DNA from: Poa pratensis
Lineage: Eukaryota > Streptophyta > Magnoliopsida > Poales > Poaceae
Direction of reading: 5' to 3'
NCBI GenBank assembly: GCA_947311845.1
Contig: CAMZMU010000096.1
Coordinates: 17,461,833-17,525,832, forward strand
DNA: 64,000 nucleotides
The notes below the pieces were generated by a model. The model had not been told where the DNA came from. It did no database searches and saw only the letters and a list, made by a program, of their open reading frames with translations. The position numbers and the translations under genes are program-made. This document shows, one piece after another, positions 49,660 through 59,800 of this stretch. Positions within the stretch are counted from its first letter, which is position 1; each line of letters opens with the position of its first letter.

Positions 49660-50600
49660 TCGGAAACGGGCCAAAAACCCCATCGGAAACGGAAAAAGGT
49701 CCGTGTCCCCGACCCCGTTACTGATGTGAAGGCCCTCATCGGTAACGGAGGCGAAAAACCGTCGCTGATGAGGCGTCGGTTTGGCAACGGTTGTGCACAA
49801 CCTCCGTTTCTGATGTGTCGGAACATCAGTAACGGAGATTCTGTTTCTGCTCGTTTGCATTGAGGTTTCTTCATAAGCCTAGAGCAGGAATAGATTTGGC
49901 ACTGGACATTTAAAATTTCACAGCAGAAGCACAAAAAGGCTAACAAATTCATTCATTCATAAGGTATAACAAATGTCACCGATACATTGCATCACAAGAC
50001 AACCAATTACTTATCTTCATTGTCATGCCTCTCTAAATCTATCATTGACATGTCTAGCTAAATCTATCTATGTCATGCCTCTCTAAACTTATCCTTGTCA
50101 TTTCCAACTTAATTTATCTTCATGACTTGCTGTTAGAGTTCATGAATTCAATCTTCTTCTTGGACGGTGTCGCCAAAATATAATCAACTCGCCGCTTTGT
50201 CCCCGACCTTGTATTTAGCTCATTTAAATGAGCTAAACAGATCAGCACCATGCTCTGCACATAGTGCAAAAGCGAGTGCTGATGTACTGAAGGTGCTCTT
50301 TTGTAAAGTGGTCACTGAAATGCAAAGAGAGAATATATGACTCCATGTTAGCTCACTATACATCTAGCATAAAGGACATACAACACAAAAGGATGCATAA
50401 GACAGAATAACAAACTTACAAATCCATTGCATAGTTGTTGTGTACCAACAATTATGTCGGACGACAAGCGCACCTTGGCTAAGGACCCGGCTTTTTATAC
50501 AGTGTCACCGAAATGTACATCTGTTTTGCAAAGGAGATAAGTCAGACATGAGTTTCATACACTACCGATTTGTGCTAGTTATGTTCTTTTCGAGCGACAC
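49660..50600. other. Left part of CACTA element: sub-terminal repeats and A/T-rich spacer
   Basis: Multiple forward and inverted CGGAAACGG / GGTAACGGAG motifs up to about 49850, then A/T-rich sequence without a supported gene. Confidence 0.55.
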
Positions 50601-50614
50601 TACGTAGTCGTCCT

Positions 50615-50782
50615 CAGTGGCGGAGCTAGAACATATTGAACCAGGATGCACACATGTTACCACAATACATTTAAAACAATTTTTAGGGGTGCATATGTGA
50701 TGAAAAATTGCTAATTTACAAAGAAAAATTCCTTCTCCCGGTGTCCTGTGCACCCGGCTGGCTCAAGGTGGATCCGCCAGTG
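50615..50782. mobile_element. hAT-type MITE, 168 bp
   Basis: Ends CAGTGGCGGAGC... and ...GATCCGCCAGTG form an imperfect inverted pair. A perfect 8-bp duplication GTCGTCCT flanks it (50607-50614 and 50783-50790). 8-bp duplications and CAGTGG-like ends fit hAT. No coding capacity. Confidence 0.82.
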
Positions 50783-51034
50783 GTCGTCCTCATCGTCCTC
50801 GGATGTATTACAACCCTAGTTCTAGTTCTGTTCATGAGTGTCCTATGGAAGAAAACCTAAGCAGAACAATGACAACAACCCTAGTTCGTCGGCACGACGG
50901 CCGGTCACAAATAGATGTATTACCTTTGGATCTGGCGGGAGTACGTAGTCGTCCTCGTCGTCCTCGGATCGACACCATGCGCCCTCCAGCTACAGATCAG
51001 GCGACGAGATCTGCCCGGGTGGAGCAAAGAAAGG

Positions 51035-51262
51035 GTACGCGCTGCCACGGTCGGAGGAGAGGAAGATGCGCGCCGACACGGTCGGAGGAGAAGAAGATGC
51101 GCGCCGCCACGGTCGGAGGGAGGGAGATGCGCGCCGCCACGGTCGGAGGAGAGGAAGATGCGCCGCCACGCTCGGAGGGAGGGAGATGCGCGCCGCCACG
51201 GTCGGAGGGAGGGAGATGCGCGCCGCCACGGTCGAGGGAGGGAGATGCGCGCCGCCACGGTG
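51035..51262 (+). repeat. GC-rich minisatellite in CACTA element
   Basis: Imperfect ~30-bp units containing GATGCGCGCCGCCACGGTCG followed by GGAGGGAGG-type spacers, about seven copies. They produce long chance ORFs in several frames that I do not treat as genes. Confidence 0.8.
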
Positions 51263-51447
51263 GAGCTAAGATCTGGTGCTGCGTGGAGGCGCCGCCACAC
51301 TTTGAGAGTGAGGCTGAGAGTGAGCGATAGAGTTTAGAGCTGTGTGAAGGGCGCATTTATAGCAAAGTAGAACATCGGAAACGGAGGGTATAAACAACCG
51401 TTTCCTTTGATTTTTTCACTGACACACTGGGCTTATACTGATCTCTA

Positions 51448-52083
51448 CTAGTATTGAAGTTGAAGAACATAAAAAAAATAACTATAACTACTCCCGGCCT
51501 CCGCCTTCTCCTGCTCGTATGCGAGGAGAGCCGCGTAGTCGTCCGTGTCGTCGCGCGGCTCCTCGCCGACGATGTCATCGCTGCCCGTGCGCCCCTCCCA
51601 CATCTCGTCGTCGTCGTAGGCAGGATCGTCGCGCAGCTCCGGCGGGAGGAGGAGCCGGCGGCTCTGAAGCAGCTCAACTCTTTCCGGCGGCATAGGCACC
51701 GACGCGCGGTTGAGGTGCCAGCCACCGGGTAGCCGAACCTTTGACCATGGCACTGGCCTCCTATATTGCCAGTGCCGCTCCGCGACGTCCTGCCCGACGA
51801 TGACGCGGTTCCATCCAGGCGACCGCGGACGAGCGTCTCTCCGCCGTGGCGAGCGGCTGCGGTCGCGGGCGCCCGAGGATCCCGCGTCCTCTTCCGGCGG
51901 CATAGGCACCCTCCTGTCGTTGATGCGCCAGCCAGCGGGGAGGCTAACATTTGACCAGGGCACTGGCCTCCTATATTGCCAGTGCCTCTGCGCGACGGCC
52001 TCCGGCACGACGACGCGGTTCCAATTCAGCGAAAGCGGGAAACTGCTGCGGCGAACGCCCGAGGAGTTGCTAGGAGTATCCAT
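51448..52083 (-). CDS. Unrecognised 211-aa ORF with a duplicated HWQYRRPVPW module, in CACTA element
   Basis: Starts at ATG 52083 and stops at 51448. It contains the same ~45-residue module twice: NWNRVVVPEAVAQRHWQYRR... at about residues 20-65 and NRVIVGQDVAERHWQYRRPV... at about 91-135, joined by an RDRSRSPRRRDARPRS linker. An acidic region follows (DDPAYDDDEMWEGRTGSDD). The duplication is seen in DNA as ~130-bp repeats (51682-51811 and 51892-52023), yet both keep the frame, which suggests past coding selection. I do not know the family or function. It may be a captured gene piece or a CACTA accessory ORF. Confidence 0.55.
   Translation of the reverse strand: MDTPSNSSGVRRSSFPLSLNWNRVVVPEAVAQRHWQYRRPVPWSNVSLPAGWRINDRRVPMPPEEDAGSSGARDRSRSPRRRDARPRSPGWNRVIVGQDVAERHWQYRRPVPWSKVRLPGGWHLNRASVPMPPERVELLQSRRLLLPPELRDDPAYDDDEMWEGRTGSDDIVGEEPRDDTDDYAALLAYEQEKAEAGSSYSYFFYVLQLQY
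51682..52023 (-). repeat. Two ~130-bp direct repeats encoding the duplicated module
   Basis: Copies at 51682-51811 and 51892-52023 share TTCCGGCGGCATAGGCACC at one end and GACGCGGTTCCA at the other, plus CACTGGCCTCCTATATTGCC in the middle. Confidence 0.85.
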
Positions 52084-52402
52084 GGCTGTGGCGAAGTGGC
52101 GTACTGAGATGGACGGTGCCGCGGCGCCACTACGCCATAGCAGTTACTCCGCCTCGTTTCGAATTCCAAGAAGATGGAACGTGTCCACATTGGAAATGGA
52201 CACCCAAAAGTCTCCGTTGCTATAGAGGCACATATCGGAAACGGAGCCAGAATTAAGACCGTTGCCAATACTATGGGTAACGGAGTTAATACTTTCTCCG
52301 TTACCTATGTTGACGGGCCAGCCACGGCCCAGGTCAGGTTTGTACGCACTGGCCGCGCGGAAAGCGCGATTCTCCGTCGCCTAACGCCTGCCGTTTCCAT
52401 AG

Positions 52403-54099
52403 ATGAGATACGTACTACAAATACACTTCAATTGCACGAACAATGTAGCAGAGTACGAGGCGTTGCTTCATGGACTTCGCATTGCGAAAGAGATGAATAT
52501 AACTCGCATACGGTGCTTTGGAGATTCAGACCTGGTTGCCCAGCAAGTATCTGGTACGTGGGACAGTAGGGATGCAAACATGGCGGCATATAGAAGAGAG
52601 GTAGATCAGATTGCGGGACATTTTATAGGGTTTCAGGTTGACCACATTGATCGAAGACAAAACAAGGCAGCAGATGCCTTGTCCGCATAGGATCTAACAG
52701 ACAGCCAGTGCCACCAAATGTTTTCTTCGATGAACTGCATAACCCATCAGTTAAGCCTCCGATTGAGATAGACATTGCCGAACTAGAAGTTGAGTCGGCG
52801 CTAGTCGCGGCTTTACATGAACTGCCAGAATGGACAGCGCCATACATGGCATATTTGAGTCGAGGAGAACTCCCAGAAGATGAAGTGGAGACCCGAAAAA
52901 TAATACGGCGATCCAAGGCCTATACATTAATCAACAATGAGCTATATAAGTGAAGCGTCTCAGGGACATTCCAGGGATGTGTGTCACCAGAAGAAGGACG
53001 AAAAATCTTGCACAAAATTCATGCAGGCGATTGTGGCCATCATGCTTCGTCAAGATCTTTGGTGGCAAAGGCGTTTAAACATGGCTTCTTCTGCCTTACG
53101 GCGCTAGCAGATGTTGAGCAGATTGTTAAAGTATGCAATGGATGCAAAAGGTATGATCGGCAAGATCATATGCCGGCTCAAGCGTTACGCACAATCCCTA
53201 TCACGTGGTCGTTCGCGGTCTGGGGTTTTGATATGGTAGGACCTTTTAAGAGATCCTCCAACGGGAAGACCCGCCTCCTAGTTGCAGTGGACAAATTCAC
53301 AAAGTGGATTGAAGCAGAGCCCGTTGGAAATTGTGAAGCAGAGACAACAGTCAAATTCTTAAAAAAGATCATATTCCGTTTTGGATACCCCCACAGCATT
53401 ATCACAGACAATGGAAGCAACACTTCTGAAGGTGCCACTCAGATATTCTGTGCTAACAATGGGATAAGAATGGATCTTGCATCAGTATCACATCCATAGA
53501 GCAATGGACAAGCAGAGCGTGCCAACCAGGAGATCCTCCATGGAATTAAGCCGTGCCTTATTGAAAAGGTTGAAGAATCTCCAGGATGTTGGGTGGAAGA
53601 ACTGCCAGCTGTGCTATGGAGCTTAAGAACAACCCCAAACAGGTCTACGGGATTCACGCCATATTTTATGGTCTATGGGACAGAAGCAGTCATGCCAAGC
53701 GACATCATACATGATTCACCTAGAGTCGTAGCATATGTCGAGACAGATAATGAAATAGCTCGGCAAGACTCAGTGGATACTTTAGAAGAAGCTAGAGATT
53801 TAGCTGCATCAAGGTCAGCGGTGTACCAGCAAGATTTGCAGAGATATCATGATCGACGCATCAAGACCCGCACTTTTCAAGAAGGAGACCTGATGTTGCG
53901 ACTCATACAAAACCATAAGGGGATGCATAAATTATCCTCTCCATGGGAAGGGCCTTTTGTCATTAGCAAAAATCTGCACAATGGGTCGTATTACTTGTTG
54001 GATGTGAGAGAAGAAGACAACAGTCGTCCAGATTTCGAGGATCGTCTCGAAATGCCTCGACCATGGAATGTCGCTCAGTTGCGACCATATTATACCTAA
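52403..54099 (+). pseudogene. Element A aRH end and integrase
   Basis: aRH resumes with MRYVLQIHFNCTNNVAEYEA, GDSDLVAQQVSG and HIDRRQNKAADALSA. A linker and short frame breaks follow (stop TGA at about 52951). The integrase reads HHASSRSLVAKAFKHG, CNGCKRYDRQ, FDMVGPFKRSSNGKTRLLVA, IITDNGSN and QAERANQ, with a TAG near 53498. The C-terminus is open for 168 codons from 53593 (ELPAVLWSLRTTPNRSTGFT, GTEAVMPSDI, QEGDLMLRL, WEGPFVISKNLHNGSYYL) to a stop at 54097-54099. Only a few changes separate it from an intact integrase. Confidence 0.88.
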
Positions 54100-54230
54100 A
54101 AGCTAATCAGATCTGAGCATCATCGTAAAAGCTAATCAGAGCTGAGTATCATCTTCAAAGCTAACTAGAGCTGAGTATCATCTTCAAAGCTGCTTAGAGC
54201 TGTATTAATACCAAAGCTACCTAAAGCTGA
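54098..54230 (+). repeat. 29-30-bp tandem repeat after element A stop codon
   Basis: Three good copies and two shorter ones, each starting AAAGCTAA(T/C)(C/T)AGAGCTGAG. The array begins at the pol stop codon. Confidence 0.8.
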
Positions 54231-55083
54231 TTGTACCATCAATGATTATGAAATAAAAGCCGGCCCTTCTGGTTTACAAAAGATGGTCGTTTCGCCTCAG
54301 ATTATTGAGCAGTTGAGTCTTCTATTTCTTAATCATTTGTTTCTTGGGGGCTTTGTGTTCTATGAACTAAGCTTGTTACCTTGAAACCGCCAAACTAGTG
54401 GCTCTTATCTTGATTATAATCAGCCTTAAGTTGGATGCAACTTGCATTATGTGGCCAAAGTATCGAGCGTGCGGCGTCAATCGAGTCTGAATGCCTATCA
54501 TGGACGTTCTCGACCCTGAACACACATTTTGCTCGAGAAATACTGAGTCACGCAACAGCCCACTTAAAGGATATTTGAGAAAATCAAAAGGACCTATCTA
54601 CGGGTCAATTTATGTACTGCCAAGAGTACGCAATTGTTTCAGAAGTTATTCAAAGCTTGATTATTTTATTCTGACATGAAACATGAAAACATCTGAATTG
54701 AAAGTTGCAGGAGATGATCGTTGTTGCCTTCAAAAAGCATTGAGATGGTTGTCGATTGAGCCACCTCAATCCTTGGGGGCTACAGTTATATTATCATCAA
54801 AAGTTGAAGCAATAAAGTTGTCCTCGAAGGAACAAGAAGATATTGAAGCTAATACAAGGATGCATCACCTAAGAAGTTCCAACATATGGGAAGAAAAGCT
54901 TATTGCCATTACAAAGGCCAACCAACATGATCTTGAGTCGACTAAGAAGAATGACCATGGTGAAGGTTAAATCAGAAGCCAGGAAGTGGAAGTTTAGCCT
55001 AAATATTCAAGATATGCACCTTACAAGACCTGCGAAGGCGCAACTTTTTATTCGGTGAAATTCAGGCTACACTTGGGGGCTAA
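54231..55083 (+). other. Element A 3' untranslated region and polypurine tract
   Basis: No supported gene. The first ~330 bases match B (minus strand, about 44100-44420). Unlike B and E1, no antisense gene is present. CTTGGGGGCTAA at 55072-55083 is the polypurine tract. Confidence 0.7.
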
Positions 55084-55626
55084 TGTCGGGCGAATACCTA
55101 ATGGATTAACCCGCGGCTCACCGAGTGGAATGCGGCTTATCATGAGTTCACGGCCGCACCGTCAACGGGCTTGCACGAAGATGGGCCGACCCCAGATCAT
55201 GGCATAATAAAGGAAAGATCTAGAAGATTGGATATGACTTGGCTTGGAAGACACGAAGATGACTAGTCTCCAAGTAGGACTCCGGCTCACGCTTTCCTAA
55301 AGGTAAACGCTTTCCTTGCAACCTCGCGAGCCTCCGGGTATATAAGGAGGGCTCGCAGGACGTAGAACCCGAAGCTTTCAAGTTCCAAACCCTAGAACTA
55401 GAGGCGATTCGACACAGCGGATCGCAACCCTTGTAACACCATATACATATCAATTCCAATCTAGGATAGGCAGGAAGTAGGTCTTTACCTCGCATCGAGG
55501 GGCTGAACCTAGGTAAACATTGTCTTCCTCGTGCCCTACGATCTTAAGCTCGGAGACGCTTGACTCGCGCAAATCCCACACCAACGAAGTCATCGCTATG
55601 ACATCTGCCATGACAAACCCACGACA
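55084..55626 (+). repeat. Element A 3' LTR
   Basis: TGTCGGGCG...ACGACA, 543 bp, TATA box at 55339-55345, followed by target duplication CTCGC at 55627-55631. Confidence 0.92.
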
Positions 55627-55631
55627 CTCGC

Positions 55632-56132
55632 GCCAACGCCCCCTGCAGGACTCCATCTGAATACCTGCACGCCAGGCACAATCTTGAAGCGTCGCTAGCA
55701 CGCGACCCCATGCCCTGTCAGACCAGAAAACATGAGTAGAAGACCGTGAGCCGCTTGCAATACCGTCCAGACGATCGCGCAAGCGCTTCGCCTCCGCCTA
55801 CTCATCCAAACAAGCACCTGCGCAATTATGAGGAACAATCAGAGAACAGTCAAAAAGCAGAAGGACTCGGAGGTTGTTTGAGTGCACTTACATTCCAGCT
55901 GCATGTTCACCTTGTCCAACTCCGCATGCAAATAGTTCTCCCGCTCCACAGCTTGCGGCTGTTTCGATCTCATCTTGTCAAGGGCACTTTGGGTGATCTT
56001 CAGCTCCTGTTCTACCTTTTCGAGCCGTGTCCGCAGCGCGGCAGTGTCATGGTCGTCGCCTCCCCTTACGGAGCCCGTTGGAGGAGGGACGCCCCCAGAA
56101 GAAGAACCAGCTGATGCACCAGGTGCCCCAGG
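55632..56132 (-). pseudogene. E1 antisense gene 2, 5' part (continues at 18748)
   Basis: Read on the minus strand from an acceptor-like GTACAG (G at 56133): PGAPGASAGSSSGGVPPPTG, then a coiled coil TAALRTRLEKVEQELKITQS...ALDKMRSKQPQAVEREN. A GT-AG intron fits 55891-55818. The second exon has a TAG (near 55797), then AEAKRLRDRLDGIASG and HVFWSDRAWGRVLATLQDC, a one-base shift, and runs into 18748. I see no certain start codon; it may be joined to gene 1 by alternative splicing. Function unknown. Confidence 0.6.
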
Positions 56133-56341
56133 CTGTACATAAGCAAACACCAGGATTAAGGGCTGATTCAGTATCAATTGCAGTCTCGAATCAATACACT
56201 CGGGGGTTGTATTAATAGACAGCACCCCTGAGAAGCAAAAGAGTGACGATACAAAAGCACGCTTATATTCAACAAGTTCATAAAAAGCACAAAAGATTCA
56301 TTACAAGCAAAAGCAGAAGCAGAAGGAGTCAACCCTACAAA

Positions 56342-59154
56342 CTACGAGGTCGACTCAGACCTAGACCTAGCAGCACGAGCAGCACACTCAGTGGCGAGAG
56401 TGGCAGCACGCTTCTCCATCATAGCTACCATATCCTTCGCCAGCTGCGCCGCTCGCACTTTAACAGAACCCAGAGGAACAGTCCTCCCGTCGGGTTTCCT
56501 CGGAATGTCAGCTATAACCTTCTCGAAATCACCGGCAATTCTGTGACCCAGCACCAGCAGGAAGGCGACTCTGATCCACATACCGTTTGGGCGCGCGTGT
56601 AGTCCGCCGGAGTCAATGACCCAGAGCCGAAAACTTCAGCCAAGGCGTCAACAGTTGCAGGTGGCGTGCCTCGGGGAAGACGCTCTTGTGCAGCGCAGTA
56701 AGGGCACCCGCAGACTTGTCGAGGGAATCCTTGACCCGGGCGCATATGAGGTCAAAGGCACCAACCGCGTCTTCGAGGGAGCCTTCATCCGCGTCAGCAG
56801 CAGGTGCAACGCCAATAACTCCTGTTGAAGCAGAAACTCAGAAAACAACTCAGAATATGTAATCACCCAGTTAGCACAAAGCAAGCGCAGCAAATGTTAC
56901 CTCCTACAACATCTGCTAGCGAGCGGAGCCGCTCCGTCTGCAGCTTCTCGCGTGCAGCAAGGGCGTCCTCGCAGTCCTTTGCCTCTTTCAGCTTCAGCTC
57001 GGTCTCGGCGCGCTGAGTTTCGAGCTCCTTTTCAAGCTCCTGCGCGCGGGCCAAGGCAGCTTTTTGTTCGCCTGTGATCAAATATGACAAGTCAATTTCG
57101 ACAAAGGTTGGAAGAGCACAAGGAAATAGAGTACGAGAGAAGGAGAAGCTTACGCTCCGACTGCTCCATTTTGGACCGCATCTGATCTCGTCCAGCTCCA
57201 TTTGCACATATGAGGCACCCGATTCCATCATGGTGCGGAAGAAAGGCTGCGTAAAAAGATGACCTCAGAAAACAGAAGACAAGATACATGTACTTGAGCC
57301 TATGCCCAACTATCACTAGTTGCACATAGCCTCGGGGGCTACTCCCATCGGGAGCGCTGTCGCGCACCCGATAAAACACAGTGAATTAGAAGGAACTTAC
57401 GTGGTCATAATGCACCGGCGGGGCCGCACTCGAAGAAGGTGCACCTCCTTGAAGATTGGGTGGCATGGAAGCTGCAGTGACTGGCTGCGGCTCCACCCGA
57501 ACCAATTCATCAGCAGTTGTCGCAGGGGTACCCTCTGGCACGACCGACTGCGCATCAATTCCGCTCTGCGCTCCCACCTTTTCAGCGGCTGCAGTCGAAG
57601 GCAGATCGGTGTCTGGCTCCGGACTGCGAGACAAGAATTCAGCTACAACTACAACTAATCGCAGAACAGAAAGACCTCAACAGGCGGCGAGTGTTTACCT
57701 TGCTTTCTCATCACTAACAAGGTCCAGGAGGTTCAGATGTGCGCCAAACTCCGACACGTCGACAGGTCCAACAGGTGGAGCCGTGCGCAACGGGGTTATC
57801 TGCATCGGCTCCGCGGGAGAAGGTGATGAAGAACCTGAGTCACAGTCGTCCTCGTGCGCCGTCGTCTTGGACGGCGAACCAGCAGTCGACTCTGTCTCGC
57901 CTAGACGGCGTCGCTTGGAAGGTTGCTCCTCTGCCTCCTGCTCGGGCTCCTTTGCCTCCTCTTCGACTGGGGTATGCGCGGAGGCAAGGGAGATATCATC
58001 ATTATCTGAGTCAACCTCAGAAATCTTGACCTCCGCGGTTTTCCGATTCTCGGGTAGGGGAGGCAAACAGATAGCATAAACATGCTCCTACAAGCAAAAA
58101 GGCAGCAGTCAAGAAAGATTCACATTGCAAAGGACAAAGCAAACAAAGTAGGGCTAACAAACTCACCTCTGGCAACCGGTTAGTAGCGTCGAGTGGAGCA
58201 ACCGGCGAGTCAAGGTCGCAGGGGTCATTGGCTGTCAACTTGGTCAACAAACGCACCCTAGTTTCCACCTCCTTCTTCGATGGCTCCTCCTCTGTCAGAC
58301 GAGTAGGGTCGTTCGCGCCCTGGAACTCCCACATCGGGTGCGTCCGCACCCGCAAGGGTTTCACCCCCCCCCCTCCTAATGCAAGTGGCAATGAGATGGA
58401 GGCCACGGACCTCTCGACCAGGAGTCTTCAACAGCTCGGCAACCTTCGTAAGTAGAGGTGCCGTCTCCGTCTCCTCAGCAGCAGTAAGCTGGTGCTTCCA
58501 AGCGCGAGACCTCACCAGAGTAGTATCGGCATCAAAGTCAGGCAGCCCCTCCTGCTGGGTCCTGACATAGAACCATTTCTTCCTCCAGTTTTGCGCGGAC
58601 TCGACTTGCTTCAAGTCGAAGTAGGTGACGTCTCCACGAGCCTGGACATTGAAGCCTCCAACAACATACACTCCGCCCAGACCAGCGTTCCTCCGCACAT
58701 TGAAGATCTTTTTCCAACGACCCCAATGTGGGTGCACCCCCAGAAAACACTCGCAAAGCACGACAAAGCAAGCAATGTGCAGAATAGAGTTCGGAGTGAA
58801 ATAATGCAGCTGCACCTTGTAGGCATACATCAAGCCTCTGACGAAATCATGAACAGGGAAGGAAAATCCCCTTCTCACAAAATCAGCGAAACACACGCGC
58901 TCGCCCTCCCTGGGTCGAGGGATTGCCTCATTCCCCGGCGCGCGTGTCGGCAGCAACTCAGCGGCGGGAAGCCATCCGTCCCGCCGGTACGCATCATGAT
59001 GCGTCTCCTTCAAAGTGGACCTCGTCCATGCTCCGGCCGTTTTCTTCAGCACGGTGGCGGCGGTGCCCGCAGCGGCGGTGCTAGTGGCCGCGGCGCTAGC
59101 AGTAGCCGCGGCGCTGGCCGCACCTCTCCCCTTCTTCCCGTTTGGCTTGGTCAT
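56342..59154 (-). pseudogene. E1 antisense gene 1: PF04195-like protein, six exons
   Basis: ATG at 59154 (MTKPNGKKGRG). Proposed exons: 59154-58167, 58087-57699, 57623-57401, 57246-57154, 57071-56901 and 56821-56342. All five introns (79, 75, 154, 82 and 79 nt) are GT-AG, and phases agree across every joint (0, 2, 0, 1, 1). Exon 1: Ala-rich start, then FADFVRRGFSFPVHDFVRGL, FTPNSILHIACFVVLCECFL and GVHPHWGRWKKIFNVRR, the PF04195 type. Exons 2-3 are acidic (nuclear-like KRRR). Exon 5 is a coiled coil (LARAQELEKELETQRAETEL). Shifts in the C-run at 58367-58376, in exon 4, and twice in exon 6 disable it. Confidence 0.75.
57331..57377 (+). repeat. Palindrome module, copy 1
   Basis: CTCGGGGGCTACTCCCATCG then GGAGCGCTGTCGCGCACCCG, with the palindrome-like CTCCCATCGGGAG. 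It lies within intron 3 of antisense gene 1, which is about twice as long as the others. Copy 2 is at 59754-59800. Confidence 0.85.
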
Positions 59155-59250
59155 GGCGAGAGCTTCGTGGCTATGGGGAGAAGAGGGAGCAGAGGAAGAA
59201 GAAGCACAGAGCGGCGGCAGAGGAAATGGAAGTAAAAAACTTTTTACCTC

Positions 59251-59276
59251 GCCCTCTCTGTTTTTATGCACATTGG
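59251..59276 (-). promoter_or_regulatory. Possible promoter of E1 antisense gene 1
   Basis: Read on the minus strand: CCAAT then GTGCATAAAAA, about 105-120 bases before the ATG at 59154. CAAT and TATA-like boxes are close together, so this is only suggestive. Confidence 0.3.
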
Positions 59277-59664
59277 CCACCAATCTCATCCGTTGATAGA
59301 GATCGTGCGCCACAACGAAGGATCTAACCGCACACGTGGCAGCCGCAGAGCGCAACCGTCACAGACCACGCCGCCCACTACGCATGGGAAACGAGGAGGT
59401 CATCATCACGCCCCGAAATTTTTGCGCCATGCGGTCAAATCAAGTCAAGATGACGCTCCGCATGGTCAACACTGACAACCGGGACCACAGTGTCATGTCC
59501 CATCGGTTGCCAGACGACGTAGATAGCAAAAATACGTCATCCATGACGTCATCAATCTACGATGCTGCATAAAAGGTACTCGAGTCCATATTGTGTCGAC
59601 TCTGAGGAAAAAACATTCAACACACGTAAGTGGCCATTCGACTGCTTCAAGTTCAAAGCATTCA

Positions 59665-59800
59665 ACTCCCATCGGGAGCGTATCAAAAAATTTGTCGACT
59701 GCTGTAAAGTTACAAAGCTGAGATTATCCTGAACTGCAAGCAATTCAGCATAATCTCGGGGGCTACTCCCATCGGGAGCGCTGTCGCGCACCCGATAAAA
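59665..59800 (+). repeat. Palindrome module, partial copy and copy 2
   Basis: ACTCCCATCGGGAGCG at 59665-59680 and the complete module at 59754-59800, nearly identical to 57331-57377. They lie upstream of antisense gene 1, in the E1 3' region. Confidence 0.85.

Larger units (their letters stand above)
49640..52399. mobile_element. Non-autonomous CACTA (En/Spm-like) element in element A RNase H
   Basis: The left end is CACTAGTACAG, right after GACAAG. Both ends carry clustered sub-terminal motifs (CGGAAACGG, CCGTTTCC, GGTAACGGAG) as in CACTA elements. The aRH reading resumes at about 52403 (MRYVLQIHF) exactly where it was cut, so the limits are good to a few bases. The expected inverted end (...TACTAGTG) is not seen at the right, and the flanks are AAG versus TAG, so the right end is probably worn. 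No transposase is recognisable. It contains a MITE, a minisatellite and one odd ORF. Confidence 0.7.
18754..55626 (+). mobile_element. Element A: Tat-type gypsy retrotransposon inserted in E1
   Basis: LTRs of 543 bp at 18754-19296 and 55084-55626, flanked by a perfect 5-bp duplication CTCGC (18749-18753 and 55627-55631). A itself is about 8.3 kb: 18754-21368, 33398-33619, 38320-39563, 48644-49639 and about 52403-55626. It encodes gag, PR, RT, RNase H, aRH and IN but, unlike E1 and B, has only a short 3' region and no antisense gene. Four insertions split it. The LTRs differ at about 19 of 543 positions by eye (3.5%). Confidence 0.93.

Noticed and set aside
50803..51356. Several 100-175-codon frames over the CACTA minisatellite
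   Set aside because: Caused by the ~30-bp tandem repeat staying open in every frame. No domain.
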